From: Sphingomonas turrisvirgatae
GTDB taxonomy: Bacteria > Pseudomonadota > Alphaproteobacteria > Sphingomonadales > Sphingomonadaceae
Assembly (NCBI RefSeq): GCF_001721295.1
Contig: NZ_MDDS01000046.1
Location: 1-64,000 of the forward strand
Reading direction: 5' to 3'
DNA length: 64,000 bases
A program made the position numbers and the translations under genes. The notes under the pieces are model-generated. The model was given only the letters and a program-made list of their open reading frames with translations. It had not been told where the DNA came from and ran no database searches. Below, one piece after another: positions 50,522 through 59,203 of the stretch. Each line of letters starts with the position of its first letter. Positions within the stretch are counted from its first letter, which is position 1.

Positions 50522-52135
50522 TCAACGCCGCCTCACACCTTCGAAAACGGCCAGTGCAACAGCGCCGAAAGCCAACAGTCCCGCCAGGAGAGGCTGCGAG
50601 GAAAACACTATCGCGGCGCAGATCGCGAGGGTGGCAGGATAGAGCTGCGGAGTACCCCTGCCGGCACGCTCCCTTCCGCGTAAACGCTCAAGGTCCTTGG
50701 GCGCGATACTGACGGTGATTGAGCCGGTTCGCGCAACCTTCTCGATCTGTCCGACGAGGTTCGGCGTTGACAGAACCGCTCGTCCGAGCGCTGCGAGCAG
50801 CTTGCCCGCCTCACCGCGCAGCCGGGCAGGGCTCGCCCGCTCCCGCATCAATTCCTTTGCTATGGGAGCAAGCTCGCGAGCAATGTCGAATGCCGGATCG
50901 ATGCGCCGGACGAACCCCTCGGCGGTCAGCAAGGTCCGGAGCACCAAAGCGAGGTCAGGCGGAAGCGCGAGATGAAAGTCGCGCAGAATCGCGAATACCA
51001 TCTGAAAAATGTCGGCGAGGTCAATCTGATCGAGCAGGACGTTGCTGAAGCGGTCGATCAGTTCGGCCATTGCCTCTTCGAGCCGGACCCGCTCCACGTC
51101 CGGATCACCGGCCCAGAGCATAAGGATATCGACGACACCGCCGGTGTCCTCCGAAGCGATCGCGAGGCCAAGCCGAACGAGTTCCTCCCGGCGCCTAGGC
51201 AGGAGGGTGCCCACGGCCCCGAAATCGATCAGGCCAAGCGTCCCGTCTTCAAGGAAGAAGACGTTGCCGGGATGCGGATCGGCGTGGAAGTGACCGTTGA
51301 TGATGATCATGCGCAGGATCGCCTGCGCATAGGTGCTGGCAAGCGTAGCCAGATCCAGATCACTTCGGCGTGCCGCGTCCAGGTCGCTTGCGGGAAATCC
51401 GCGGAGCCGCTCCTGGATGTTCACTCGCCTACCCGAAAGCTCCCAATCGAAGCGCGCGGTCCGAACCCCGTAGGTTTTAAGATATTCACCGATCGCGTCG
51501 CTGGCGCGCGCTTCTGCGCTGAGGTCCATCTCCCGGGCGAGGCTCTCGGCGAAATGGCGCAGCAACTCGTCCGGCTTCAGTCTTGCGATCTCGGGGATAC
51601 GGCGCTCCGCAACCCGGGCCAGTCTTCGCAAGAGCCGAAGATCGGCATCGACGATCCGCTCGATGCCTGGGCGGCGAATCTTGACGATGACGTCCCGCCC
51701 GTCGAGCAGCGTCGCAGCATGCGCCTGAGCGATCGAGCCTGCCGCAAGCGCTTCGGTTTCAAAGTGGCTGAAACTTGTTTCGATTGGGCCGCCGATCGCC
51801 TCCTCGATCAGCGGTTGCACGGCCGCGAAAGGAAGCGGAGGAACGCGGTCCTGCAGTTTTGAAAGGGCATCGACCCATGCCGGCTCCAGAAGGTCGCTTC
51901 GCATCGCGAGGATCTGTCCGAATTTGACCGCGACAGGGCCGATATCCCGCAAAAGCGCGACGATCGCTTCCGGCCGGGTATCTTCAAGCGGCTCGCCCCC
52001 CCCCGCCCCCAGACCCAACCGAGCGGCCAGCCCCTTGAGACCGTGCCGGCCGAACAGGACGAGAATCTGCGCGAACCGCTCCCTTTCTTTTAGAGCGGTC
52101 GTATCGGTTTCATCGTGAGGAGCTAGATCAATCAT
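50522..52135 (-). CDS. UbiB/ABC1-family atypical kinase
   Basis: A 537-aa protein. Signature motifs are the KxGQ box VKFGQILAMRSD (Lys at about residue 71), the ATP-site Lys in DVIVKIRRPG, the catalytic HADPHPGNVFF and GLIDFGAVG (DFG). The C-terminus has two membrane segments (residues about 490-530). UbiB-type ATPases support ubiquinone synthesis or lipid handling. This is a cargo copy, not the ubiE-ubiB operon gene. It overlaps marR by eight bases. The link to the MCE gene suggests membrane-lipid work. Confidence 0.88.
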   Translation of the reverse strand: MIDLAPHDETDTTALKERERFAQILVLFGRHGLKGLAARLGLGAGGGEPLEDTRPEAIVALLRDIGPVAVKFGQILAMRSDLLEPAWVDALSKLQDRVPPLPFAAVQPLIEEAIGGPIETSFSHFETEALAAGSIAQAHAATLLDGRDVIVKIRRPGIERIVDADLRLLRRLARVAERRIPEIARLKPDELLRHFAESLAREMDLSAEARASDAIGEYLKTYGVRTARFDWELSGRRVNIQERLRGFPASDLDAARRSDLDLATLASTYAQAILRMIIINGHFHADPHPGNVFFLEDGTLGLIDFGAVGTLLPRRREELVRLGLAIASEDTGGVVDILMLWAGDPDVERVRLEEAMAELIDRFSNVLLDQIDLADIFQMVFAILRDFHLALPPDLALVLRTLLTAEGFVRRIDPAFDIARELAPIAKELMRERASPARLRGEAGKLLAALGRAVLSTPNLVGQIEKVARTGSITVSIAPKDLERLRGRERAGRGTPQLYPATLAICAAIVFSSQPLLAGLLAFGAVALAVFEGVRRR

Positions 52136-52622
52136 GCGCCCGGCTTTTCGGGGCGGGAACTTGGGTCTCGGGAACGCTGGCCTTCGTCTCCAGTTGGTCG
52201 ACGAGCCGGTTCAAATGTTTGATCGCTGCGTCGAGACCCTCGAGTTCATCCGCTGTCAGGCTTCCGAAGGTCTGCCCTACGATGTCGTCGTAGAGCGGCA
52301 TGGCCAGTCCCAACGTGGCCCGGCCGGCGTCTGTGATCTGCACCAGTTTGGACCGGCGATCGTCCGGAGCAGGCGATCGTGACACGAGACCATTTTGCTC
52401 GAGCGCGTCGATCGCCTGAGTAACAGTGCGGGGCGCCTGATCGAAAAAGCTCGCAATATCGGTGGAGCGGCGGGGTTGTTCCGCGAGATACGCGAGCAGT
52501 TTTAGTTGGGCCATCGATGCACCCTGACAGGCAAGATAGGCATCGATCAGCCGCCGCATCCTGTACCAGGTCCAGCCGAAGGTGGTTGCGATCCCACGTA
52601 TACCCGATTGGTGAGGTTCCAT
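52128..52622 (-). CDS. MarR-family regulator
   Basis: A 164-aa MarR protein with a winged HTH at about residues 35-105 (LKLLAYLAEQPRRSTDIASF, FDQAPRTVTQAIDALEQNGL, VSRSPAPDDRRSKLVQITDA) and helical dimer ends. It is divergent from emrA with 77 bp between the start codons and a 13-bp palindrome over its own start, so it very likely represses both the pump and its own operon until a toxic compound binds. Confidence 0.9.
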   Translation of the reverse strand: MEPHQSGIRGIATTFGWTWYRMRRLIDAYLACQGASMAQLKLLAYLAEQPRRSTDIASFFDQAPRTVTQAIDALEQNGLVSRSPAPDDRRSKLVQITDAGRATLGLAMPLYDDIVGQTFGSLTADELEGLDAAIKHLNRLVDQLETKASVPETQVPAPKSRAHD

Positions 52623-52631
52623 ATAATGTGG
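52619..52631. promoter_or_regulatory. MarR-type operator with TATAAT
   Basis: CCATATAATGTGG reads as CCA-n-AT-n-AT-n-TGG on both strands, a symmetric 13-bp site. It includes TATAAT (52622-52627), a possible -10 box for the rightward emrA promoter, and overlaps the marR start codon. No good -35 box was seen 17 bp upstream. Confidence 0.5.
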
Positions 52632-52699
52632 TATTGCCGAAGCTTGGCCGCCGTGGCAAGTCCCTCGGCTCTTTGAATCGAGAGTTGATCGGGAATAGA

Positions 52700-53848
52700 A
52701 TGGTGGAAGATCCCACAGTCGGTTCAGGCGACTATGACGATGTCGGCGAGCGGCCCGCTGGTCCGCTCAAGTCGGTACGGGTTCGGCTGGCGCTGTTGGT
52801 TGTCGCGGTCGCTATCGTGGGAGCGGGGTTGGTATGGTATTTTGACCATCAGAACCGCGGCAAGTTCATGCAGAAAACCGACAACGCTTATGTGGCGGCG
52901 GACTCTGTCGTGGTGGCCCCGAAAGTTGCCGGATATGTCGAGCGCGTGTTTGTCAGCGCGAACCAAGCGGTCCGCAAAGGGCAGCAGTTGGCAGAACTAG
53001 ACCCTCGCGAATATCGAGCCCAAAGCGAGCAGATCACCAGCCAGATCGACACAGCGAAAGCTGCGGTCGAGACGAGCCGTTCGCAGATCGCTGAACAGCA
53101 GGCGACAATCGTCCAGGCGCGTGCTCAGGCGGCCTCGGCGCGCGCCGAGGCCGCCTTCGCGCGGCAGCAGGTTGCGCGCTATCAGCCGCTGGCGGCGTCT
53201 GGCGCAGAGCCAGGCGAGCGATTTGCCCAGCTTCAGACGCAAGCACGACAGGCAGATGAGCGCGCCAATGCTGCTCAGGCCGGCCTTACCGCAGCAGAAA
53301 GGCGCGTTGGCACGCTTGGTGCCCAGGTACGACAGGCGCAATCGCAGGCCGAAGCTGCTCGTGCTCAGCTCTCAGCCGCGCGTGTGAACACCGAAGCGAC
53401 GTTGCTCAAGGCAGCGATCGATGGTCGCGTCGGCGATCTCGCTGTCCGGGTAGGGCAGTTCGTACAGCCCGGAACGCGCCTGATGACGCTGGTGCCGGTG
53501 GAGCGCCTCTTCATCGAGGCCAATTTTAAAGAGACGCAGCTAGGTCTCATGCGAGTCGGCCAGCCCGTCAGCATTGACGTCGACGCGCTCCCCGGGGTCG
53601 AGCTGAAAGGGCGGGTTGCCAGCTTCGCACCGGGCACAGGTGCCCAGTTCTCCGTGCTCCCGCCGCAAAACGCGACCGGCAACTTCACGAAGATCGTTCA
53701 GCGCGTGCCCGTCCGTATCGCGATCGATGCGCCGCCCGAAGTCAGGCCCCTTCTGGTTCCCGGAATGTCGGTCGGCATTACTGTCGATACCCGTTCGGCC
53801 AAAGGCGACCTGGAGAGAATTCGGCAGGCCGTAAGTCGGAAGCGCTGA
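52700..53848 (+). CDS. EmrA-like membrane fusion protein
   Basis: A 382-aa HlyD/EmrA adaptor. One membrane helix at about residues 30-50, biotinyl-lipoyl halves (TDNAYVAADSVVVAPKVAGY, FVSANQAVRKGQQLAELDP ... VGDLAVRVGQFVQPGTRLMT) and a long Gln/Ala-rich coiled-coil hairpin at about 110-235. It links the inner-membrane transporter to the outer-membrane channel. The start at 52700 is chosen because the frame from 52517 would run through the marR promoter. Confidence 0.9.
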   Translation: MVEDPTVGSGDYDDVGERPAGPLKSVRVRLALLVVAVAIVGAGLVWYFDHQNRGKFMQKTDNAYVAADSVVVAPKVAGYVERVFVSANQAVRKGQQLAELDPREYRAQSEQITSQIDTAKAAVETSRSQIAEQQATIVQARAQAASARAEAAFARQQVARYQPLAASGAEPGERFAQLQTQARQADERANAAQAGLTAAERRVGTLGAQVRQAQSQAEAARAQLSAARVNTEATLLKAAIDGRVGDLAVRVGQFVQPGTRLMTLVPVERLFIEANFKETQLGLMRVGQPVSIDVDALPGVELKGRVASFAPGTGAQFSVLPPQNATGNFTKIVQRVPVRIAIDAPPEVRPLLVPGMSVGITVDTRSAKGDLERIRQAVSRKR

Positions 53849-53850
53849 GC

Positions 53851-55407
53851 GTGGCGACGGTTGCTGCATCTCCGGGGACGTTACGCGCCGAGCGAGCCGA
53901 CTCGACGGCCTGGATCGCGGTCGCGGCCGGCGCGCTGGGCGCGCTGCTCGCGACACTCGACATCTCGATCGTCAACTCGGCGCTGCCGACTATCCAAGGG
54001 GAGATCGGAGCGACCGGCACGGAAGGAACGTGGATCGCCACGGCTTTTCTCGTTGCCGAGATCATCATCATACCGCTGAGCGCGTGGCTGGAACGGCTTT
54101 TGGGGTTGAGGACACTTCTCCTCATCTCGGTGACCTCTTTTACAGGATTCTCGGTCCTGTGCGGCACCGCTACGGATCTGATGACAATGATCGTCGGAAG
54201 GGCGGGTCAGGGGTTCACGGGCGGCGTGCTCATCCCGACAGCGATGACGATCGTCGCAAAGCGCCTCCCGCCATCGCAACAGCCGATCGGCATGGCCCTT
54301 TTTGGAATGACCGTCATCCTGGGTCCGGTTCTTGGCCCCCTGCTCGGAGGCTGGCTCACGGAAAATCTGAGCTGGCATTATGCCTTCTTCGTGAACGTGC
54401 CGGTCTGCGGTCTGCTCTTGCTGCTGCTGCTTCTCGGCCTGCCGCACGAGAAAACGAACTGGGTCTATTTCCGCGAGGCGGACTGGTTCGGGATCGTCGG
54501 CATGATCCTCGGCCTGGGAGGACTGACGGTCGTGCTTGAGGAAGGGCACCGTGAAGAATGGTTTGAATCGACGTACATCGTCCGGCTGACGATCATGACC
54601 CTGATTGGTTTTGTCATGTTGGGTATCGGACAACTCAGGGCCGCCAAGCCTGTGCTTAAGCTGCGGATCGTGATGAATCGACAATTCGGCAGCGTCGTCG
54701 TCATGGCGCTGGCGCTGGGCATGGTGATGTACGGCTCGACCTTCGTCATCCCGCAATTCCTCGCGCTGATCGCTGACTATAACGCCCTTGAGACGGGTCA
54801 GGTGATTTTCCTCATGGGTGTGCCTGCCTTCTTGCTGATGCCCGTCATCCCGCTGCTTATCCGCGTCGTCGATATCAGGCTCGCCGTCGGCACAGGCCTT
54901 GCGCTCATGGCCGCCAGCTGCCTCGTCAACACCAGCCTCACCGCGGAATCTGCCGGAGAAGCCTTTACCGCCGGACAGTTACTGCGTGGTGTCGGCATGA
55001 TCCTCACCATGCTGTTCCTGAACCAGGCCACTATCGCTTCGGTCAGCAAGGAGGATGCCGGTGATGCATCAGGCATCTTCAATGCCGCACGAAATCTCGG
55101 CGGGTCGTTCGCTTTGGCCGCCCTGGCCTCCTTTCAGGACCAGCGAATGTCGCTCCATAGCCGGCGGATGGAAGAGACCCTTTGGGCAAACGACCCAAGG
55201 TTGCAGGATTATCTCGCCGGCATGGCCAGGACGTTCGGCCAGATGGACGCCGCCCTTCAGTCGCTTGCCGGGACCATTCAGCAGCAGGCCTTCATCATGA
55301 CGTACAATGACATTTTCCTGGCGATGGCGCTTGCGACACTGGCCACGCTTCCACTCGTTTTGTTCCTGCGCCCGCTGCCCAAAGGGCAGTCCATGGCGAT
55401 GCATTGA
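53851..55407 (+). CDS. EmrB-like DHA2 MFS multidrug transporter
   Basis: A 518-aa transporter of the 14-helix DHA2 family, starting with GTG. Motifs: LDISIVNSALPTIQGEI (motif D1 of helix 1), GRAGQGFTGGVLIPTAMTIV, and motif C in helix 5 (VILGPVLGPLLGGWLTENLS). It exports hydrophobic drugs against protons. It follows emrA with two bases between stop and start, and seven bases separate it from the nodT gene. Confidence 0.93.
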   Translation: MATVAASPGTLRAERADSTAWIAVAAGALGALLATLDISIVNSALPTIQGEIGATGTEGTWIATAFLVAEIIIIPLSAWLERLLGLRTLLLISVTSFTGFSVLCGTATDLMTMIVGRAGQGFTGGVLIPTAMTIVAKRLPPSQQPIGMALFGMTVILGPVLGPLLGGWLTENLSWHYAFFVNVPVCGLLLLLLLLGLPHEKTNWVYFREADWFGIVGMILGLGGLTVVLEEGHREEWFESTYIVRLTIMTLIGFVMLGIGQLRAAKPVLKLRIVMNRQFGSVVVMALALGMVMYGSTFVIPQFLALIADYNALETGQVIFLMGVPAFLLMPVIPLLIRVVDIRLAVGTGLALMAASCLVNTSLTAESAGEAFTAGQLLRGVGMILTMLFLNQATIASVSKEDAGDASGIFNAARNLGGSFALAALASFQDQRMSLHSRRMEETLWANDPRLQDYLAGMARTFGQMDAALQSLAGTIQQQAFIMTYNDIFLAMALATLATLPLVLFLRPLPKGQSMAMH

Positions 55408-55414
55408 GGCTGCG

Positions 55415-56911
55415 ATGACAAACTTCAGAGGTCTCGTTCTCGCCCCCTTGCTGCTCGGCGGATGTGTCGTTGGCCCGGACTACGCCGGACCGCCGGGGTT
55501 GGGTCGCGCCGCCCCCCAATCCAAGTTCGTGCGCCAGACCGCGAGTACGAGCACCAATGACCCCGCAGTTGCTGAGTGGTGGACGGCTCTTCAAGATCCG
55601 GTCCTGAACGAGCTTGAGCGACGCGCACTTGCAGCGAATCCGTCGATCGATGTCGCCCAGGCGCGGCTCCGTCAGGCGCGTGCATCCGTGCGCCAGGAGC
55701 GCGCTAACCGCTTTCCGAAAGCTGGGGCACAAGCGACCGGAATCTTCGCCGACCTTCCCGGGATCGATCTGCAGTCGGCTCAGGGGAACGGCGCAGCGCC
55801 CCCTTCCCAGGACGCGGATTCCTCTCTCCAGTTTTTCAATCTCGGCCTGAACGCAAATTGGGAAATCGATCTTGCAGGAGGCCAGATCCGAAAAATAGAA
55901 TCCGCTAACGCACTAGCCGCAGCGGCTTCCTACAACGCGGCAGATGCACACGTTCAACTCGCAGCCGACGTTGCGCAAAGTTATACGAATCTGCGGGACC
56001 GGCAGCAGCGCGCCGCTGCACTTCGTGGGGGGCTGGACCTGCAGAAGCAGCAGCTAGACCTCGCTCGGCAACGCTTTCAGCAGGGCACGGTGCCGGCCTT
56101 TGCCATTGGTCAGGCGAACCGCGCCATTCAGGCTACCAACGGCGATCTCGCTACGGCTGAGGCGGAGATTGGAATTTATCTTAATGCGCTCGCCGTACTT
56201 GCAGGGGAGGCGCCAGGGAGGCTCGATTCCTTGCTGGCTGTCCCGCGTGACGTCCCCTTGCCGCCACAGGTCGTCGCCATCGGCGATCCCGCCTCTCTCC
56301 TTCGCCGTCGACCCGACATACGCGCCGCCGAGCGCAATCTGGCGGCCACGACCGCCCGGATTGGCGTCGCTGAAGCAGCGCGTTTTCCAAAGATCAGCTT
56401 TATGGGGATCCTAGGCATCGGCGGAACGTCTGTCGGAGACCTGGTCGATCTGGGAAATATCTCCAACATTGCCGTGCCCCAGCTACAATGGGGGTTGCTC
56501 GATTTTGGACGAACTTCGGCCCAGATAACGCAAGCGCGCGCTGGACGAGACGAAGCTGAGGCACAGTATCGACAGGTCGTTCTAGGTGCGTTCCAGGACG
56601 CCGAGAATTCGCTCGCGCGCTTTGCACAGCAACGTCGCAATGTGGCAGCGCTCGCCGAGATCAAGCGATCGGCTGACGAGTCAGACATTTTGACACAACA
56701 ACGCTTCCAGCGACAGGTGATTTCCCGCAGTGACGCACTCGAGTCCGGTCGTCAGAAAGTGCTTGCTGCATCAAACCTTCAAAGTGCGGTTGCGGCTCTT
56801 ACGGCAAGTTATATCGCCATACAAAAATCACTCGGACTCGGGTGGCAGGAATCGACCTATCAAGGATTGGCAACGGATTCCTCGACCACGTCTATCGGAA
56901 CAAATCAGTGA
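55415..56911 (+). CDS. NodT-family outer-membrane efflux lipoprotein
   Basis: A 498-aa TolC-like channel. Lipobox LGGC at residues 14-17 followed by VVGPDYAGPP, the hallmark of the NodT family; two OEP repeats with helical hairpins follow (AVAEWWTALQDPVLNELERR, VDLGNISNIAVPQLQWGLLD, FGRTSAQITQARAGRDEAEA). It completes the tripartite pump. The start 55415 gives the signal peptide at once; the longer frame from 55307 is shadow. Confidence 0.92.
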   Translation: MTNFRGLVLAPLLLGGCVVGPDYAGPPGLGRAAPQSKFVRQTASTSTNDPAVAEWWTALQDPVLNELERRALAANPSIDVAQARLRQARASVRQERANRFPKAGAQATGIFADLPGIDLQSAQGNGAAPPSQDADSSLQFFNLGLNANWEIDLAGGQIRKIESANALAAAASYNAADAHVQLAADVAQSYTNLRDRQQRAAALRGGLDLQKQQLDLARQRFQQGTVPAFAIGQANRAIQATNGDLATAEAEIGIYLNALAVLAGEAPGRLDSLLAVPRDVPLPPQVVAIGDPASLLRRRPDIRAAERNLAATTARIGVAEAARFPKISFMGILGIGGTSVGDLVDLGNISNIAVPQLQWGLLDFGRTSAQITQARAGRDEAEAQYRQVVLGAFQDAENSLARFAQQRRNVAALAEIKRSADESDILTQQRFQRQVISRSDALESGRQKVLAASNLQSAVAALTASYIAIQKSLGLGWQESTYQGLATDSSTTSIGTNQ

Positions 56912-57392
56912 TCCCTCGACCTGTCATGCCCTAATGTCGCCTTTGGGGTAGCTACCGAATTACCATAACGGCGTCTTGACTTGAGGAGACGCTGCTGTGG
57001 CCGACACCGAAATACGGTCTGTATGGAACGGGAGGTGACGATGCAACTTCGGTCGGGAGTTCAAGATTGAGCAGTTAAGCTGGCGCAGGATTACGGGCGA
57101 CTGCTTCTTCACTTCAATTTATTGATCTACGCACGATACGCGGCCTTTCGGATTGGCAAGACCTGGCTCCGGCAATCGGACTGGCAAGCCTGCGCCGGCA
57201 GTTTGTTGACGTCGTCGCTCCGCTCGACGGACTGCGTCCTGCGCATGACTAAGGGCCAAGGGACAACCAGAACGAGCCCGCCGATTTGTACGCCATTGCC
57301 GCCGCGAGCCCTACGCCGGTGCGTTCGCTCTTTTCATGTCGGGTCTATCGGCTCCAATCGGCATCAGACGCCAATCTCGTTGGAGTAGAGTT
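56912..57392. other. 480-bp stretch without a recognised gene
   Basis: Only an 88-aa frame (57122-57388) without similarity is present, and it looks like shadow sequence. The right end carries CTCCAA and TTGGAG as inverted arms (about 57350-57386); the latter gives the ribosome binding site GGAG of the alpA-like gene. Confidence 0.5.
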
Positions 57393-57743
57393 ATGTCGAC
57401 GAAATCTGAGGCCCTCAAAAAGCGGATGATCCGCCGCCATGAGCTTCGGCAGATCGTACCGCTGGCCGACACCACCATCTATGAGATGGAACAGCGCGGC
57501 GAATTCCCTCGTCGCTTTGCGCTCACCCCACGCTGTGTGGTGTGGGATCTGGCCGAGGTCGAAGCCTGGCTGACCGATCGCCTGGCGACAGCCCGGCGAT
57601 CGCCAATCGACCGGGCGCCGCATCCCGATGTGCGCAAGCGTAAGGCGCGTCCCGTCAAAGCGCCGGATCAGGCGCGAGCATCGGCATCGAGGGCGGAATC
57701 AGGACCGGCACGCGCTTCTGCCCTGCCACCCAGGCGTCGATGA
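57393..57743 (+). CDS. AlpA-family regulator / excision factor
   Basis: A 116-aa protein. Residues about 12-68 are the AlpA HTH (KRMIRRHELRQIVPLADTTI, YEMEQRGEFPRRFALTPRCV, VWDLAEVEAWLTDRL), followed by a basic tail. AlpA-type proteins act as excision factors or activators of the integrase next door. The ATG at 57393 has GGAG eight bases upstream. Its last 89 bp overlap the 3' end of the convergent integrase gene, so the two transcripts could form antisense pairs. Confidence 0.85.
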   Translation: MSTKSEALKKRMIRRHELRQIVPLADTTIYEMEQRGEFPRRFALTPRCVVWDLAEVEAWLTDRLATARRSPIDRAPHPDVRKRKARPVKAPDQARASASRAESGPARASALPPRRR

Positions 57744-58911
57744 TATCAGACCATTCCTGCATCATATGCCGCCGCTGGTGCTCGTACTCCGCCTTGTTGT
57801 AGACGCCGCGCGAGGACCGCCCATCTTCATGGGCCAGGCACTTTTCGATCCAGTCACTGTTGAACCCCAGTTCATTGAGCAGGGTCGATCCAGTCCGGCG
57901 CAAGTCATGTACCGTGAACGGCTCCAGCGGTAAGCCTTCCTTCTGCGCGCGCTCCACGACGGCGTAGGTGACGCGATTGAAGGTCGCCCGGGACATCGGC
58001 GCATCCGCATCATACCGAGACGGCAGAAGGTAGCGCGAGTTGCCCGCGCAAGTCTTCAACGCGATCATAATGTCGAGGCATTGCTGCGAGAGATAGACGT
58101 TATGCGCCTTGGATCGCTTCATGCGCTCCTTGGGGATCGTCCACACGGCGTTCTCGAAGTCCACCTCGTCCCAGACCGCATCCTGCAGCTCGCTCTTGCG
58201 CACCATTGTCAGCAGGAAGAGGCGCATCCCGAGTCGGATCGTTGGCAGCGTCGCCACATGGTCGAGCTGCTTGAGCATCACGCGAATTTCCGTCGGCGAC
58301 AGCGACCGGTCCTTTGGAACGAACGTCGCGATCGAGGCGGGGCCGACATCGTCGGCCGGATTGGCAACCTTCTCGCCGTGCAAGATCGCAAACCCGTAGA
58401 TCTGCTTGAGGATGTCGCGGACATGGATAGCAGTCGCCGGTGCGCCGCGATCAACGATCTTGCCGCAGTGGGCGCGCAGGTCATCCGGCGTGATTTCAGT
58501 CAACAGCCGGTTCTTCCAGACTGGCAGAAGCTCTCGTTCGAAGATCGAACGCCGCATCGCGCGGGTGCTGTCAGCCATCGGCGCCTTCACCAACCAGCGC
58601 TCTCCAAACTCACCGAAGCTCTTGGCCTCCTTGATCCGGCGTTTGTCGCGTTGTTTTTCCTGGGCCGGAGACCTGCCTTCGAAGACGGCACGTTTAGCGT
58701 CGATCGTCGCTTCACGGGCTCGAGCAAGGGACAAACCGGAGGGACCGTATTTCCCAAGCGTTAGCGTCTCGCGCCGCCCATGCAGCCGGTAGTCCAGCCG
58801 AAACGTCAGCGTCCCGGAGGTTGAGACCTGGACATAAAGGCCGTCACGGTCCGTGACTTTGTAGGCTTTCTCGCGTGGTTTCAGGTTCTTAAGGGCAACA
58901 TCGGTGAGCAT
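57655..58911 (-). CDS. int: tyrosine integrase (P4-like, DUF4102)
   Basis: A 418-aa recombinase: N-terminal arm-binding DUF4102 region (ALKNLKPREKAYKVTDRDGL), core-binding domain at about 100-190, catalytic domain with Arg238 (MVRKSELQDA), His335-x-x-Arg338 (HDLRR), His361 and nucleophile Tyr371 (RGVYNKAEY). It inserts the element, most likely into the 3' end of guaA, 293 bp from its start. The start at 58911 is chosen for the perfect AAGGAGG just upstream; the longer frame from 58968 lacks one. Confidence 0.93.
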   Translation of the reverse strand: MLTDVALKNLKPREKAYKVTDRDGLYVQVSTSGTLTFRLDYRLHGRRETLTLGKYGPSGLSLARAREATIDAKRAVFEGRSPAQEKQRDKRRIKEAKSFGEFGERWLVKAPMADSTRAMRRSIFERELLPVWKNRLLTEITPDDLRAHCGKIVDRGAPATAIHVRDILKQIYGFAILHGEKVANPADDVGPASIATFVPKDRSLSPTEIRVMLKQLDHVATLPTIRLGMRLFLLTMVRKSELQDAVWDEVDFENAVWTIPKERMKRSKAHNVYLSQQCLDIMIALKTCAGNSRYLLPSRYDADAPMSRATFNRVTYAVVERAQKEGLPLEPFTVHDLRRTGSTLLNELGFNSDWIEKCLAHEDGRSSRGVYNKAEYEHQRRHMMQEWSDIIDAWVAGQKRVPVLIPPSMPMLAPDPAL

Positions 58912-59203
58912 ACCGACCTCCTTTACGCAAAATACCGTCAGGCGATTTTCGGCCATTTTCGCCGACATTATCGTTTGATTTACAATAGTTTAGTGCGTAA
59001 AAAATACCGTCACTGGCTTCAATACCTCTGACGGTATCGCTGGATTGGGCCAAGTGCAAGTTTGCCGGATACCGTCGAGCATGACGCCAGAGCCAACCGC
59101 TGCTCCGCGATTGATCCCGATAGATAACGTGAGATAATCTTTTTATTTCAATGTTTTGATGGTTAAACGCCGATTGATCGCGATAGCCAAAAATGGCCTC
59201 GAA
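58912..59203. other. integrase-guaA interval with arm-type repeats and probable attR
   Basis: ATACCGTC occurs four times: 58932-58939, 59004-59011, inverted at 59030-59037, and 59069-59076. Three of these extend to ATACCGTCA, and two share the longer context CG(C/T)AAA...ATACCGTCA. Such repeats beside an integrase gene are typical arm-type binding sites for integrase or excision factor. The stretch is AT-richer than its surroundings. The core of attR is probably at the guaA stop codon (59204-59225), but the partner attL is outside the window. Confidence 0.6.

Noticed and set aside
57122..57388. 88-aa frame before the alpA-like gene
   Set aside because: No binding site, no similarity, and composition like non-coding sequence.
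59040..59203. tRNA gene as attachment site
   Set aside because: No cloverleaf-like sequence was seen between integrase and guaA; the guaA 3' end itself is the likely target.
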